DNA from: Luscinia megarhynchos
Taxonomy: Eukaryota > Chordata > Aves > Passeriformes > Turdidae
Direction of reading: 5' to 3'
Length of the DNA stretch: 64,000 nucleotides
Assembly (NCBI GenBank): GCA_034336665.1
Contig: JAPFBE010000013.1
Location: 20,067,056 to 20,131,055, forward strand
Within the stretch, counting starts at the first letter, position 1. Each line of letters starts with the position of its first letter. Made by a program: the position numbers and the translations under genes. The notes below the pieces were generated by a model that saw only the letters and a program-made list of their open reading frames with translations, did not search any database and was not told the DNA's origin. Shown here one piece after another: positions 38,201 to 49,300 of this stretch.

Positions 38201-41200
38201 CTGACACAAACACTGTGCTAAATATTTAAGACTCTTGTTGGAAAGAGGAGAGCCTCTCCTCCAGTGAGCTTAAGCTGTTTTGTCAAAGTTCTTAAAGTCT
38301 GAAAAATAGAGATAATTATTATTAGGAGTTATGTTCTTAGTATTGCCTGAAGGCTGTGCAGTTCTGAGGTGTACTTAGTGTTTTCTTCTGATTTAATTTT
38401 CTTAGGACTGACTCAAGTCCCCCAGGTTCAAAAGACAGAAATTGCCTTTACTGCCTCTGACCCCAGAAGTTATGAACCCTATGTGAGGAACCTTGATAAT
38501 TTCTTAAGGGACTACAGTGCTGAGCAACAAACTGAGAACATCGTGTTTCAGGACTGTGGAGGTAAGTCAATTGTTTCCTACAGCTGAGGCTCTGAGTGAT
38601 GCCTCTGCCAGTTCCACCAGAAGCTGAGGTTGGGCAGTGGTGGTCTTGGCCTTCAGCTGTTCCAGCAGCATGTTGATTAACTGGCTGCTCACTAATTTTG
38701 TTTGGGCAGACCACACTGGGCCATACTTAGCACCTTATTACTGTAGGGTTGGGACCCCCCACATTTCAGTTGGAGAACACTGCAGCTGAGTCTGAAGCTT
38801 ATGGCACTGACCTTATTCTCCCTGAAAGCCACAGGGGTTTTACTGATGACTTTGCTAAAGCCAATGTTGGTCCTCTTCATGCCATGCAGTCAAACATCTG
38901 GGAGGTGTTAACCTTTAATAGGTTATTTGTAAGTGAATGAGACTCATAAAACATCTGTATCAAATCTGAGGGGCACCTACTGTTCAGAAAAAATTAGTCT
39001 CTGAGCCAGGTGACTCTGGAAGAAATCTCAGTTATAAAACAAATCTCCATAAAACTTGCTGGTCTGGTAGCAGCCCCATTGAGGGGTGGCTGGGTGTGGG
39101 TCTGTGGAGTGCCTTTACTGCCCTGGTGATGGGGAAATCCCACCTGCCCAGGGGAGTGTAAGTGACACACAAAAGATCCCACTGCACATGGTTGTTTTCC
39201 TTCCCTGCCATGACAGACATACCTACTGAATACAAAGAGAGAGGACCATATAATGATGCCCAGGGCCAGAAGAAGGTCTGCAAATTCAAACGTGAATGGC
39301 TGGAAAACTGTTCTGGATTAAATGATCCCACCTATGGGTACAAGGATGGCAAACCATGCATCCTTGTCAAGCTCAACAGAATTATTGGCTTCAAACCTCA
39401 GGCAAGTATCTCTCTTCCCTTTCTAGCAGAAGCTGCTGATCAGGAGGAGGGGTTGGCTGCAGATTTGCTGTGCCTGTTTTTTGGTCTCTGGAAAGAAATG
39501 AGTATTAAATCCTTTCTGCAGAGGATAAATTGTGGGACACTTTGAGTAATTTGCTTTACAAATGCATTTAATTGAAAAGCAGTGAAAGTTGTGCACTGCA
39601 AATTGGTAACTAGTAGCAGTGAACCTCACTCCCAGTGCAACCTCCTGGTTATTTATCTGGTAGCTTCTGAGCCTGCTATTGGAGTTGCTATAAAGGGTTT
39701 TTTTTGAAAGATAAATTCCATTTAAAATTCCTGTATGCTTCCATGGGACCATCCCAGACCAACTCTGTCTGTAAAAACATCAGTACATTTTGTTATGCCC
39801 TGATCCACTCCATTTTTTAACTCAGGCAGTGAGGTCTTGTCTGCCTTGCTAAAACTGCTTAATTAAATGATGAAAGCTAATATTAAATAGCAGAGTGAAA
39901 CACAGGCTCTAAAGAGTAAACTACACTTGAAAGTCAGGCACAGCTGCAAGAAAGGTGAGGTCTTTAGTTAATTTAATTTAATTTTCCAGAGGCTGTAGGA
40001 TATCTCTGCCAACTGGTTGCTCTGTCCTCCACCCAAAAGCAAGTTTGCAGCAATGCTGAAGGGTGTTTATCTGGACATTCATTGCTTTTCCTTCTGTTTC
40101 TATCCCCAACACATGAAAATGCTAAAAATTTATATTAATAATTCAGTGGCAAAACACGTGCTGTTGAATAAGGTGATGTGCAAAACCTGCCACTCCATCT
40201 TGTGGATGGAGAGCAGTGCAAATGGTGTTCTATGCCACCTTCACTCCCATCTGTCAGGGCACTTGAGGATGAGAAATGGTGCTGTCTAACAAGTCCTGAG
40301 GAATGTTTTCCTTCAAAGGGAGCTTGTCTTGTGCTAAAGAAATAAGTAAACTTGTTTATCTGATGCATGGTGGAAACATTTTAGGAGAATGTACTGTGGT
40401 GGCTGTGGGGTGACATGAGATGTGTGTGTTTGATGACTGGGAAAGAGAAGGGTTTGGTGTGTTCCTCCCTTTGTTTTGCCATGGAGCTCTGGAGACCTCC
40501 AGACTGCATTAGACAGCGGGGTCTAGTCATGAAATGACTTGGCATGTTTCATTTAGAAGAAATGCATCCAGGCAGTATTTATTTTTGTGATTCCACACTC
40601 CAGCAGAGACCCCATGGTTCCTGCATTGGGAAAAGTGTTTGTAAAGCAGATCTGAAACTGCAAGGTTGTCATGCAATACTGCTGCACTTTAAAAGACCAA
40701 AGACCAACTGGGTTAATGGTTGGACTATCAGAGTTTGCACTCACACCTTTCTCTGATATACCCAGAGCTTTTGTCCTTCCTTGTTGGTGGTGTTGAAGTT
40801 CAGCTGTGTCAGGGTGAGACTGCCACATTTTGTTCTTTCCTGTGCATTTCCAGTCCTGATTGCACACACCTGGCAGGCAAGTGGCAAATCCTGGAATAGT
40901 GCAATCCTGCCACTGCCTGAGCTTGCAAAAACAAGTCCCACTAGATATAGACACTGCCGTGAAATGCTTTCCCCAGGGACAAGGACACTGCTTGGGTCAA
41001 GTTCCCCTGCTTCCAGTTATGTTACACTACTTGTCTGTCCCAAGAACCATTGAGAGCTGTTGCCTCTGAACTGTGCTTAGAAGGGATTCCAATTAATGGT
41101 GTGTGTTCAGTACTGTTGATCTTTGTTGCTGCAAAGGTGCTCCAGTCTGCAGAGGAATGTGCAGCGTGTAACATCCCCTTGTTCTGCATCTCTTCTAGGC

Positions 41201-42157
41201 TCCAGTCAATGAAAGCCTCCCTCCTGAGGTTATGGCAAAATACAACCCAAATCTCATCCCTGTCCACTGCGTTGCCAAGGTAAGCTGAAATGTGACAGAG
41301 CAGAGCTGGGAAGCTGCAGGGGATGACTGAGCCTTTGTCCAGGTGTAGTTACCTCCCTGCCTTTCCACAGACAAATGGGGGTGGTTCTTGCTTGGGATAT
41401 CTCCCCCTCAGGAACAGAAGTTTCTCCAAGCCCTGCTGATGGATGAGTTAGTGTTGCTCTCACAGTGTGGGGTAAAAGCAGGGCAAGAAAGTTAAAGGTA
41501 TCTTCAAAAGTAGCCATTTGGCTTCCAAGTGCTGTGCTGGAGCCAAAAAAAGGCCTCCAGGGAAGATATTTCATACTTGACAGGTGTAAAAAAATAGCTG
41601 AGAAACAGCAAAGTTTTTGTAGCCAAAGTCTCTGCAACTGTACTCTGGTGGTTTCTAACCATGTGAAGTGGCTGAGGCTTTAAATTAAGCAAAGCCCTTG
41701 TCGTGGCTGATGTGTGCTGGGAGGTGCTGACCAGGCAGGGCTGACATGTCCTCTGAGCTCTTGTGCTGTCACGGTGGGACCAGCGCTGACCAAGCAGGAG
41801 TCACCATCTGAAACCAGCTGCTGCTACGGCCAAGGGCTGCCCAAGGCAGAGTTTGGTTGTCACTGGCTGTGCCTCCTGTTCCCCCTGCAGCGAGAGGAGG
41901 ACGCAGACAAGATCGGCACGGTGGAGTACTACGGCATGGGCGGCTACCCCGGCTTCGGGCTGCAGTACTACCCCTACTACGGGAAGCTGCTGCAGCCGCG
42001 GTACCTGCAGCCGCTGGTGGCCGTGCAGTTCACCAACCTGACCTACGACATGGAGGTGCGCGTGGAGTGCAGGGCCTACGGGCAGAACATCGTCTACAGC
42101 GACAAGGACCGCTTCCAGGGACGCTTTGATATTAAATTCGACATAAAAAGCAGCTGA
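29140..42157 (+). CDS. ATP1B1: Na+/K+-transporting ATPase subunit beta-1 (six exons, complete)
   Basis: This is the glycoprotein beta-1 subunit that pairs with the catalytic alpha subunit of the plasma-membrane sodium pump and is needed for its folding, delivery and K+ affinity. Joining 29140-29239, 31747-31875, 38406-38561, 39217-39401, 41199-41279 and 41891-42157 gives 918 nt, or 305 residues plus TGA, with every junction in frame. The protein has a short cytoplasmic tail with family signature 1 ([18 protein letters not shown], residues 16-33). One membrane helix follows (about 34-62), so it is type II. The ectodomain has the six conserved cysteines as pairs 127-150, 160-176 and 214-277. 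Signature 2 (KxxC ... CSG) is at 147-162. Three N-glycosylation sequons are at N159, N194 and N266. The start ATG sits in a good Kozak context (CGCCATGG) below a CpG-island TATA promoter. The only oddity is a GC donor in intron 4. Disulfide and membrane assignments come from family knowledge; the residues themselves are seen. Confidence 0.97.
29240..31746 (+). other. ATP1B1: ATP1B1 intron 1
   Basis: 2,507 bp, GTGAGT...TTGCAG, phase 1. The first 250 bp belong to the CpG island. It holds the CRE at 30427. No repeat element was recognised. Confidence 0.9.
30427..30434. promoter_or_regulatory. Perfect palindromic cAMP response element in ATP1B1 intron 1
   Basis: TGACGTCA, the full consensus CREB/ATF site, sits about 1.5 kb downstream of the predicted start site, outside the CpG island. 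The central CpG has been retained in methylation-prone DNA. Function is inferred from the motif alone. Confidence 0.45.
31747..31875 (+). CDS. ATP1B1: ATP1B1 coding exon 2 (transmembrane segment)
   Basis: Encodes residues 34-76 plus one base of codon 77. The acceptor is CTCTTGCAG and the donor GTAACT. It contains the single membrane helix ([19 protein letters not shown] and onward) and the first ectodomain residues, ending in the conserved VAPPG. Both flanking introns are phase 1. Confidence 0.96.
32490..32615. promoter_or_regulatory. Small intragenic CpG-rich patch in ATP1B1 intron 2
   Basis: About 125 bp of dense C/G with many CpGs (GCCGGCAGGAGCG, CGCGGCAGGGCGCGC, CCGCAGCCGCCGGCGC), ending in GGCCAATGACC, an exact CCAAT core. 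It is isolated within ordinary intron, so it is a candidate internal promoter or enhancer. No TATA and no associated exon were identified. Confidence 0.4.
35128..35227 (+). repeat. Duplicated ~100-bp segment in ATP1B1 intron 2, copy A
   Basis: About 100 bp that recurs at 36066-36165 with roughly 80-85 percent identity by eye. Shared blocks are ACTTGGAAATGAGCATG and AGAGTGGTTACTATGGCC. Similarity fades on both sides. It may be a local duplication or two copies of an unrecognised interspersed repeat. Confidence 0.75.
36066..36165 (+). repeat. Duplicated ~100-bp segment in ATP1B1 intron 2, copy B
   Basis: Partner of 35128-35227, same orientation, about 940 bp downstream. It differs by scattered substitutions and one single-base gap. 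No target-site duplication or poly(A) was evident. Confidence 0.75.
36638..36675 (+). repeat. T-rich run in ATP1B1 intron 2
   Basis: About 18 consecutive T followed by AATTTTTATTTTTTTG. It could be the tail of an antisense retroinsertion, but no element body was recognised. Confidence 0.8.
38406..38561 (+). CDS. ATP1B1: ATP1B1 coding exon 3
   Basis: Encodes residues 77-128. The acceptor is TTTTCTTAG and the donor GTAAGT. It starts with the conserved LTQxPQxQKTEI stretch and ends with FQDCG. The cysteine, residue 127, is expected to pair with C150 in exon 4. The middle of this exon (about residues 88-118) is the fastest-evolving part of beta-1 in general. Confidence 0.96.
38562..39216 (+). 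other. ATP1B1: ATP1B1 intron 3
   Basis: 655 bp, GTAAGT...GACAG, phase 1. Nothing else notable was seen. Confidence 0.9.
39217..39401 (+). CDS. ATP1B1: ATP1B1 coding exon 4 (followed by a GC splice donor)
   Basis: Encodes residues 129-190. The acceptor is ATGACAG. It includes the second family signature ([16 protein letters not shown]), cysteines 150, 160 and 176, and the sequon N159-C-S. It ends GGC TTC AAA CCT CAG and is followed by GCAAGT rather than GT. Family alignment (GFKP then a basic or Gln residue at the exon end) and phase 0 with exon 5 both require this boundary. Confidence 0.95.
39402..39407 (+). other. ATP1B1: Non-canonical GC splice donor, ATP1B1 intron 4
   Basis: The exon end CAG is followed by GCAAGT. 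All other donor positions match consensus, as is typical of genuine GC-AG introns. The nearest GT (39406) would put exon 5 out of frame and give an early stop. Confidence 0.88.
39402..41198 (+). other. ATP1B1: ATP1B1 intron 4 (GC-AG)
   Basis: 1,797 bp, GCAAGT...TTCTAG, phase 0. No internal gene or repeat was recognised. Confidence 0.88.
41199..41279 (+). CDS. ATP1B1: ATP1B1 coding exon 5
   Basis: A short 81-nt exon encoding residues 191-217, phase 0 at both ends. The acceptor is CTCTTCTAG and the donor GTAAGC. It contains the sequon N194-E-S, the KYNPNLIPV block and C214, which is expected to pair with C277 in exon 6. Confidence 0.95.
41280..41890 (+). other. ATP1B1: ATP1B1 intron 5
   Basis: 611 bp, GTAAGC...CTGCAG, phase 0. 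G/C content rises over the last 180 bp into G/C-rich exon 6. Confidence 0.9.
41891..42157 (+). CDS. ATP1B1: ATP1B1 coding exon 6 (C-terminal immunoglobulin-like ectodomain)
   Basis: Encodes residues 218-305 and the TGA stop. The acceptor is CCCCCTGCAG. It contains [17 protein letters not shown], the sequon N266-L-T, C277 and the conserved C-terminal DRFQGRFD. Its third codon positions are strongly G/C up to about 42110 and then switch abruptly to A/T over the last 15 codons. Exons 3-5 are far more A/T at third positions. Confidence 0.97.
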   Translation, partial: REEDADKIGTVEYYGMGGYPGFGLQYYPYYGKLLQPRYLQPLVAVQFTNLTYDMEVRVECRAYGQNIVYSDKDRFQGRFDIKFDIKSS

Positions 42158-43105
42158 TTGTAAGCACAACTCTCTTCCTCCCCCCTCCTCCTCCTAGCCA
42201 TTTAAAAAGGTTAAAAAAAAAAAAAGAACAAAAAAGAAAACCTACTAGTCTTGAACAAACTGTCATACGTATGGGACCTACACGTAATCTATATGCTTTA
42301 CACTAGCTTTCCGCATTTACTAGGTTAGAATGTAAACAAAGTGTAGCAATAGCGACAAATATTTATTCTACTGTAAATGACAAAAGAAAAAATTGAGCCT
42401 TGGGACATGCCCATTTTTACTGTAAATTATGATTCCATAACTGACTTGTAGTAAGCAGTGTTTCTGGCCCCTAAGTATTGCTGCCTTGTGTATTTTATTT
42501 AGTGTACAGTACTATAGGTGCATACTCTGGTCATTTTTCAAGCCATGTATTGTATCTGTTTTCTACTTCTTGTGAGCAAAGACTTTTGCTGTCCAAGGTG
42601 TAAATACTCAATGGGACTAGAACTGGCATGAAACTTCTCATTATTTTGTTCCTTTTCAAAGAAAGGCCCACCTGTGAGACAATATTTAACAGCACTCCAT
42701 AAGGCTTCTGGCTTTTCTGTGGTGTTAGGGTATTTTATTTGGAGGGGTGGCAGGGCAACTAACTTAAGTGAAGTTAAAGAGAATAGGTGATTGTGTACTG
42801 TGCTTTGTAGCGAATGCTGTCTCTCTCTCCACCTCTTCCCTTATCCTCCAGTATGTTGTGTGAGAGACTGGGTCAGGCTATCACTCTCCTCAGTGATAGG
42901 CATAACTCTTTGCTTTGTATATTTTCTTTTCTTTTTTCTTTTTTTTTCCTGCTGAAGGCATCGCACACTGTGGTGCTAATGTCTTTATTGAATGTTTTAG
43001 CCATTTTCATGGTGGAAGAATTTTATATTTATGCAGTTGTACAATTTTATTTTTTCTGCAAGAAAGTGTAATGTATGAAATAAACCAAAGTCACATGTTT
43101 GAAAA
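42158..43105 (+). other. ATP1B1: ATP1B1 3'UTR
   Basis: About 950 nt of A/T-rich sequence between the stop codon and the poly(A) signal. It contains a run of about 13 A near 42210, ATTTA elements such as the one near 42361, and a pyrimidine-rich stretch at about 42920-42948. The 3' limit is inferred from the AATAAA at 43079. Confidence 0.8.
43079..43084 (+). terminator. ATP1B1: ATP1B1 poly(A) signal
   Basis: AATAAA, about 920 nt after the stop codon. A second AATAAA follows at 43104-43109. Cleavage is expected 10-30 nt after whichever is used. A GT-rich stretch further on (about 43155-43165) could be the downstream element. Confidence 0.75.
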
Positions 43106-43328
43106 TAAATCTTTATTTTAAACTTTATAAAAGCAATGCAGTACCCCATAGAATGGTGTTAAATGTTGTCTAAAGTGCAAAACTCTATGTTCTAACATGT
43201 AATAATAGCCAGGAGTACAGTGCTCTTGTTGATCTTGTATTTCAGTCAGGTTGAAACATTGGACAAATAAATGAATGAACACACAGTTCTGTGTATGTGT
43301 TTGTTGCAGTGGGTGAGGATGGAGCCTG
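43090..43328 (-). other. NME7: NME7 3'UTR
   Basis: Short 3'UTR of about 240 nt between the TAA at 43329-43331 and the region of the convergent poly(A) signals. The right limit is seen; the left limit is inferred. Confidence 0.65.
43112..43117 (-). terminator. NME7: NME7 poly(A) signal
   Basis: TTTATT on the + strand is AATAAA on the - strand, about 210 nt past the NME7 stop codon. It is the first such hexamer after the stop. Cleavage is expected between about 43082 and 43102, inside the ATP1B1 end region. A further - strand AATAAA is at 43046-43051. Confidence 0.72.
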
Positions 43329-43361
43329 TTAGTTGTCCAGAATCTTGAAGAAGTACTGCAC
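43329..43361 (-). CDS. NME7: NME7 last coding exon
   Basis: The coding part is only 33 nt: VQYFFKILDN and TAA. The - strand acceptor is TTTGTAATAG followed by GTGCAG. It is too short to be found as an open frame and is recognised from the family C terminus and the in-frame join to the exon at 57936-58043. The 3'UTR continues to about 43.09 kb. Confidence 0.92.
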   Translation of the reverse strand: MQYFFKILDN

Positions 43362-46300
43362 CTATTACAAACAGAAAATGCATCTTTATCATTCTCAGAC
43401 AATCTCAGTACAAGGGAGTTGAAACTCTTGAAACATTTGAAACACTGAGCTGTTTGTTATACATCAGTGCTGGTATCTGTTAGTTACGTGTTTTCCCCTC
43501 TCCCTGCCCCCTGGATGAGAGGCTGCTGCAGCACAGGTGCCTGTGCCTGTAGGTGTCAGGACCCCTAAATGTCTCTTCCCTATTATTGCACAGGCTCCGT
43601 GTTCCAGACACACCTACCCATCCTCAGCACTGGTGAAAGCTTCCAGCAGCTATAAAGGAGGCTACACACTGAAGCCACAAGAGTTTCAGGGCAGCCAGTT
43701 GCTCTGAGTTGCTGCTGGGCCAGTGGCCAGGGCAAAGGATGGATAGGCTGTGCCTGCTGGGGCTGCTCCGATGTGACAAAACTGGCAGCTGGCTTTGTGC
43801 AGGAGTCAAGTTCGCTTTGTGCTGCACAAAGCAGATTACCAGGGAGAATTTCTCCATGTAAAGTGACAAAACAGGACTATTCTAGAGCAAGTGCTTGATA
43901 AAGACTTCCTAATTGGAAAACACAATCCTGGAAAAGCAAGATGCTAAACCCTTTGCCATAAGCTAGAAGGAAACGTGTGGTTATGGTACACTGGGGTGGT
44001 TAGTGCACCCATTTAGCTGTTCCATGTTGTTCCCAAGGAGCAGGTACCAGCAGGAATCACACCTTCAGCTCTTTCTTTTGCTGCTGTGTGTTTATAACAA
44101 AATTTAAAAAGCTGTGATGACAGCTCTAAAATACTCCCTAATAGAAGCTCCACCTGCAAAAAGAACTGCAGGAAAGCAGAGCCATTTTGGCTCCCAGCAA
44201 TTGATGGGTTCCTACTGCTTCCATTTTGAGTGGGGAGTGGGGATGTTGTTGCATGGTTTGGTAGGATCAACTGCCCCTACAATTCAGTTCCTAGGTGAAC
44301 AGTCTGACAATTTAAACAAACAAAATCAACACAACAAGAACCCCAAACCAACCAACAAACAAAAAAAATCCCAATTCCCACTACTGGTTAGGTACTTCAC
44401 TGCCTTTTAATTCTCTATGTGAGTGCAGAGTCCAAGTATGAACTATGAATAAGGATTCTGGCTTATTGCAGAGGTTGGGACGACCATTGTGGAAAACTTA
44501 AGGTGCTTGTGTTCGCTTCAGTGAGCAAATGTCAAAAAGGGCTCATGTAGCATACTCCTAGGAATTGCATATGAAATTAAGCAAAACCAAACCTTTAGCC
44601 AACATCCCCAGCCCACTCACTAATTAACCAGGCAGGAAGGGCAGTAGCTGCCCCAGCCACATGCCCTGCAGCTGCCCACTGAAAAGACCCACCTGGTTCC
44701 AGGCTTCAGGACAACTCTGCTACCAAAGGACCACACCCCCACACCCCCAAAAGAAATACTCTCCTCAGACATGTCACCTTCCCCCATTAGAAATGCTGCT
44801 GTAATTTGCCAGACCTCAGGATGGTTAAAAATATTCCCAAACAACCAAAGTCCAAGAAAACCTCACCCCACCCCACCACAAGTAGGTGCAGGCTCTCGGC
44901 TGGGCATCCACTAGGCTTGACAAGTGGCACCAATGCTTTGGATGCACAACAGCCTTGATATCAAACCGACCTTTCACAAGTGGCACTGACACAGCCTCAC
45001 TGGGCTGGGGCTGGTCAACAGCCCTGGGGGCAGAGGGACTGCAGGCAGGGTAAGGGCCTCAAGATGTGACATTTCACCAACTCAAATAAAAACGTGCATT
45101 GCCTTCAAGATTCTTTATTTTAATCTGCTCTATCCACTCTCCTCAGGAAGCCATCTCTTTCCTTACTGCCTAATAGGACATTACATTATAAACTGCCAGT
45201 CTGAACATGCTGTTCTTTCTGCCAGATTGACTCAGCATAGTTAAGTATAATTGTAGCCATTAAAGTGAATTTTATCTCCCTTCTTGTTATATGGGACACC
45301 TGCATTTCATAAGAGAGACACACAAAAGCACTAGTAAAATAAAAAGCAGGAGAGAGAGAGAGATACACACATATATTTAACAACACAAACCTTTAAGGCT
45401 GTGTCTGCACAAACTCTTGCACTAACACACACCAGCCATCGATTTCACAGTTCTGAGCACTGGCACTTCTGGACTCCTGTTCCCAGCTTGGCCAGGTGCA
45501 GGCATCCAGCACAGGCCAGGCATAGCCCTCAGTGTGGGTGGGGAGCTGTGCCAAGAGCAAAGAAAAAGGCCAGGTGCAATGGAATCTGCTTCTTCCTAGA
45601 TAATAACTCCGTGTCCAGCCTCTGCCTGGGGTGCTGATACAACTGCTGCCACCACAGGCCCCGTCTCCCTGCCATGGAGCAAGTCTAATTGAGCTGAGTC
45701 AACTCCCACTCCTGCCTGGGCTGTCTCAGCTAGAGCCACATGGCCACCCCTGGGATTTAAGTACTGATCCACCCCTGCAGCACACACTGGCACAGGTGAA
45801 TGCTGGCCCTGCCCAATGCCTGATCACTTGCCACTAGCAACAAAAGGATTTCTGCTATTTTAGTGTCCAAAGGCCACTTGATTGTGTGCAACCAATTTTC
45901 CCAGCCTGGGCTGAACAACCTCAGTTTACATATAACCTATGCAAAACCTCCTCAATTAGCTTTTATTGGATTGTTCAAGATCCTCACAGACTGTACTGGC
46001 AAGGCTCAGACATCAGAACAAGCACCACTACATTTCATATACTGTGCAAAACCAGGTGCCTGTATGTTCTCTTTCTGTATAATTATCTTTATGTGGGTCA
46101 GCTGCACCCAGTTCCCAGTAAAACCAGTTAAGAGATGGCATATCTGTGGTATGCAGAAAAGATCCTTCTCTCTAAGAACCTCACTCTCAGGAGCACAGCA
46201 GTGCTGGACAAGAACCACCAGAACTCAGTTACCCACCCCATGACCACAGGTCTGGTGTTATGAGAAGAATCAAGACCTCAGAAGAACCAAGATTTCAGTA

Positions 46301-49300
46301 CTACCAGGAGACTTTGGGTGCCCTCATCTTATGAGGAGACACCTTGAAGAACCCCCATTCTCAAAGCACCAGGTCCTTTTCCCAAGGGGATGCAGGACTT
46401 GGCGATAACTTGCATCAAGCATCTGGATGGGGGTGAAATACTGCAAAATACTCTGTATTTCAGGAAATACGGTTCCTCTCTTTCCCAAGGTCTGAGTATA
46501 GTCCAAAACACAGAAAGGGGAGCTGTGCCAGTAAAAAACATCTGAGCAAGCCTCACATTTGACCAAGGGCAAGGTCAGCCTCTCTGAACCAAGCACACCT
46601 CTGATCTTTAGAGGATCCAAGACAGAGCACAAATCCACACCAGGAGCTGATCTGAAACCAACCAAAGACATTTCACATATGCCACCCAAATGCCTTTCTA
46701 ATGATGCTAACATTCAGGTGCACCCACTGTCTCCCAGGGATGAGACAGATCTAATATAACATCAGTACTCCCCCTGCAGATCCCAGGAACCATCTACCTG
46801 CTTTGCAGCATGCAGCTCTGCCCTCTCTAGCTCCTGTTCAGGGACAAATAGCAATAATGCTCAGGAAGTAGCAACGGGTCAATAACTGTGACCTTCTGGC
46901 TCTGACCCCATAAACTGCTTCACTGAGGAGCTGAGAGCTGCTTCAGTTTCATGAACTTTTGCTTCAGTCACACTCATTCCCCGTAAAACTCATGTTGATG
47001 AAGTTGGCTGCTCTCTCTGAGCATTTCCACACATTACCACAAAGTTTCAGGAGCTAATACAGCAGGCAATAACAAAATCCAGTCTAATGCCCTGGCTGAG
47101 CACAGGCGAGTGTCAGCTGAACAAAGTGTGCCCTAAGAGCATGGAAAGGCCAGGCAAAATTGAAAAGAGGGAAGCAGATCAAGTGAGACAGCCAGTTTTC
47201 CAAGGGAGAGCAAAAGATCTTGGTATTAACACAGGGCCCTGCACAGGCACAAAGTGTGCTGAAGATTCCAAGTGTAAGGCACCAACAATTTAGCTCCCCT
47301 TCTGTCCAGAAAACACCACAAACAGCAGTGCTGATGAGAGATGCCTGCTGAGCAGCTTTGGAGTCAGAGCTTTTGTCTACAGGCCAGACCCAGGCTTACC
47401 TTGGGCTGTAGCAGAACTCCACACAGGTAGAACTACAGCCTCAAAGAAACCCCAGCAGTGAAAGGGTACCTCAACTCTCATTCCCCTTGCTCCCCTGGGC
47501 TGGCAGATTTTGGTGAGAGATTCTGTTAGTCTCTTTCATGGCAGAAGCCAGGGGGCTGACAGGTGACAACTAGCAAGATAAGGGCTGGGTTCACAGATTC
47601 ACTTCTCATCCATCACCAGAAAAGTGACAGTAATTTTCAGTCCTTCCTCATCTCTGCAGAACCAAAACTGGCAGCTGAGAGATGGAAGCCTTTTCCATCC
47701 CTGTATCCACTTAGAGCCTGTCAAGAATCTTGGTGCCCTCCATGCAGTTAGACAGACCCTCACCAGCACCCTCTCCCCAAGACCACCACAACACTATCTC
47801 TTTGGTCAGTGCAGGCATCCAGGCACATGATCCAGAGTCTTTGCTGACCCAAACTTTCAGCATCAGTACACTCTCCCTAAACATTTAGGTTGGATAAATT
47901 TTTACATGTTATCTCAGTTTGAGGTCTGTAGGAAAGAAGTAGGAAAAAGCTTTTTTTGCCCATTAACATTGGTTTGTACATCTGCATAAACTCATCAATG
48001 TTGTTAGCAAGCACACTTGCTAACACCTAACACCTAAACCACACCTGAGCTACAGTTCACTCAGCTGATTCACATGACTAAATCATTAGATTAATACACC
48101 AAAGCCCCTATGGATTCATAGCATCCTTTCAGCCACAAGCACTCCAGAGAGAAAACTGGTTGTCAAAGAAGATGGTTTACTTACTTAGTATTGTATGGGC
48201 TCTGAAAATAAAGTGTTATTTTCCCACACAATTCTGAAGAGGGTTTAGTTTATTAAAAAAATAAAGGGACATTTATTACTCCTGCCTCTCTCCCAAGTGT
48301 CACCAATTGAAGAAATAAAGCCAGCCAGGCTGCCCAAGACAGAACAATTTGTACACATGCACTTCAACTATCCACATTAATTTCTTAAATAGAGCTGGGA
48401 TAAAAACCATTATGCACCAAAAAATCAACCTTGCAACAGAAGGTTTTATTACATAAACACTCAGGATAACACAGTCCACTGTGCTTTTATGTTGTGTGCC
48501 ATTAACATGGCCACCTCAAAAATTGTATATGGTTATGTTCAACTCTGAAAACACAGTGGAAGAGAAGGGCAAGGGAAGCTATTTGGAAATTGTAACAATA
48601 AAACAAAATATTAGAAAAATGCAAATTCCAAACAGGATGGAAATGAGAGGACAAGACAGTAGTTCATTACATCACAATCACAAATACCAAGAACGAGTTT
48701 TATGCTTTTGAAGCGAACTCTAAAACAACTTTAAAATAACAGACGTTTTTATATCATGTGTAACTACAGAGCTGACTCAGACCACTGATTTCTGAAGCAT
48801 AGATACTTGTAGATTTAACAAGAAGGTACAGTTCATTGAATCTTCTCAGTCCCCATCATAAACCAACTGCTCTGTAGCTGAACACAGTAGTTCAGAACTC
48901 TCCCACTTGGAGTTCTACTTCTTATTTAGTAGCATCTTTGGTCACCAATAGAACACATCAATGGCCTGGTAGAGCTACTGGAATGAAATAAAGTGTAAGA
49001 TGCCATCTCCCATCAGATGTGACAAACTCCAATATGACAGCAAGTACTGCTTTCCTGAGGATCCCAAACAACTCAGTGTCTCTGCACTTCACACTTATCT
49101 TGAGGGACACTTGCTTGCCTGCCTCACAGACAGGAGTTGCTGTGGAGGTCTGGCAGGATGCCCGGGAAGCAGCAAGCTGAGGTGAGACAAGACACCGTAA
49201 GCACACCACAGGGGTCAGTGCAAGCTGCAAACACATCACAAGCACAGGATAGAAACGCTGGAAAGGGCCCCTGCTGCTCGTACCTGTAGTATCTGAGAAA

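Larger units (their letters stand above)
31876..38405 (+). other. ATP1B1: ATP1B1 intron 2
   Basis: 6,530 bp, GTAACT...TTCTTAG, phase 1, the longest intron of the gene. It contains the CpG-rich patch at 32490, the duplicated segments at 35128 and 36066, and the T-run at 36638. No nested gene was recognised. Confidence 0.9.

Noticed and set aside
41801..42169. Antisense and shifted open frames over ATP1B1 exon 6
   Set aside because: Shadows of a G/C-rich coding exon whose real frame is certain from the conserved beta-subunit sequence.
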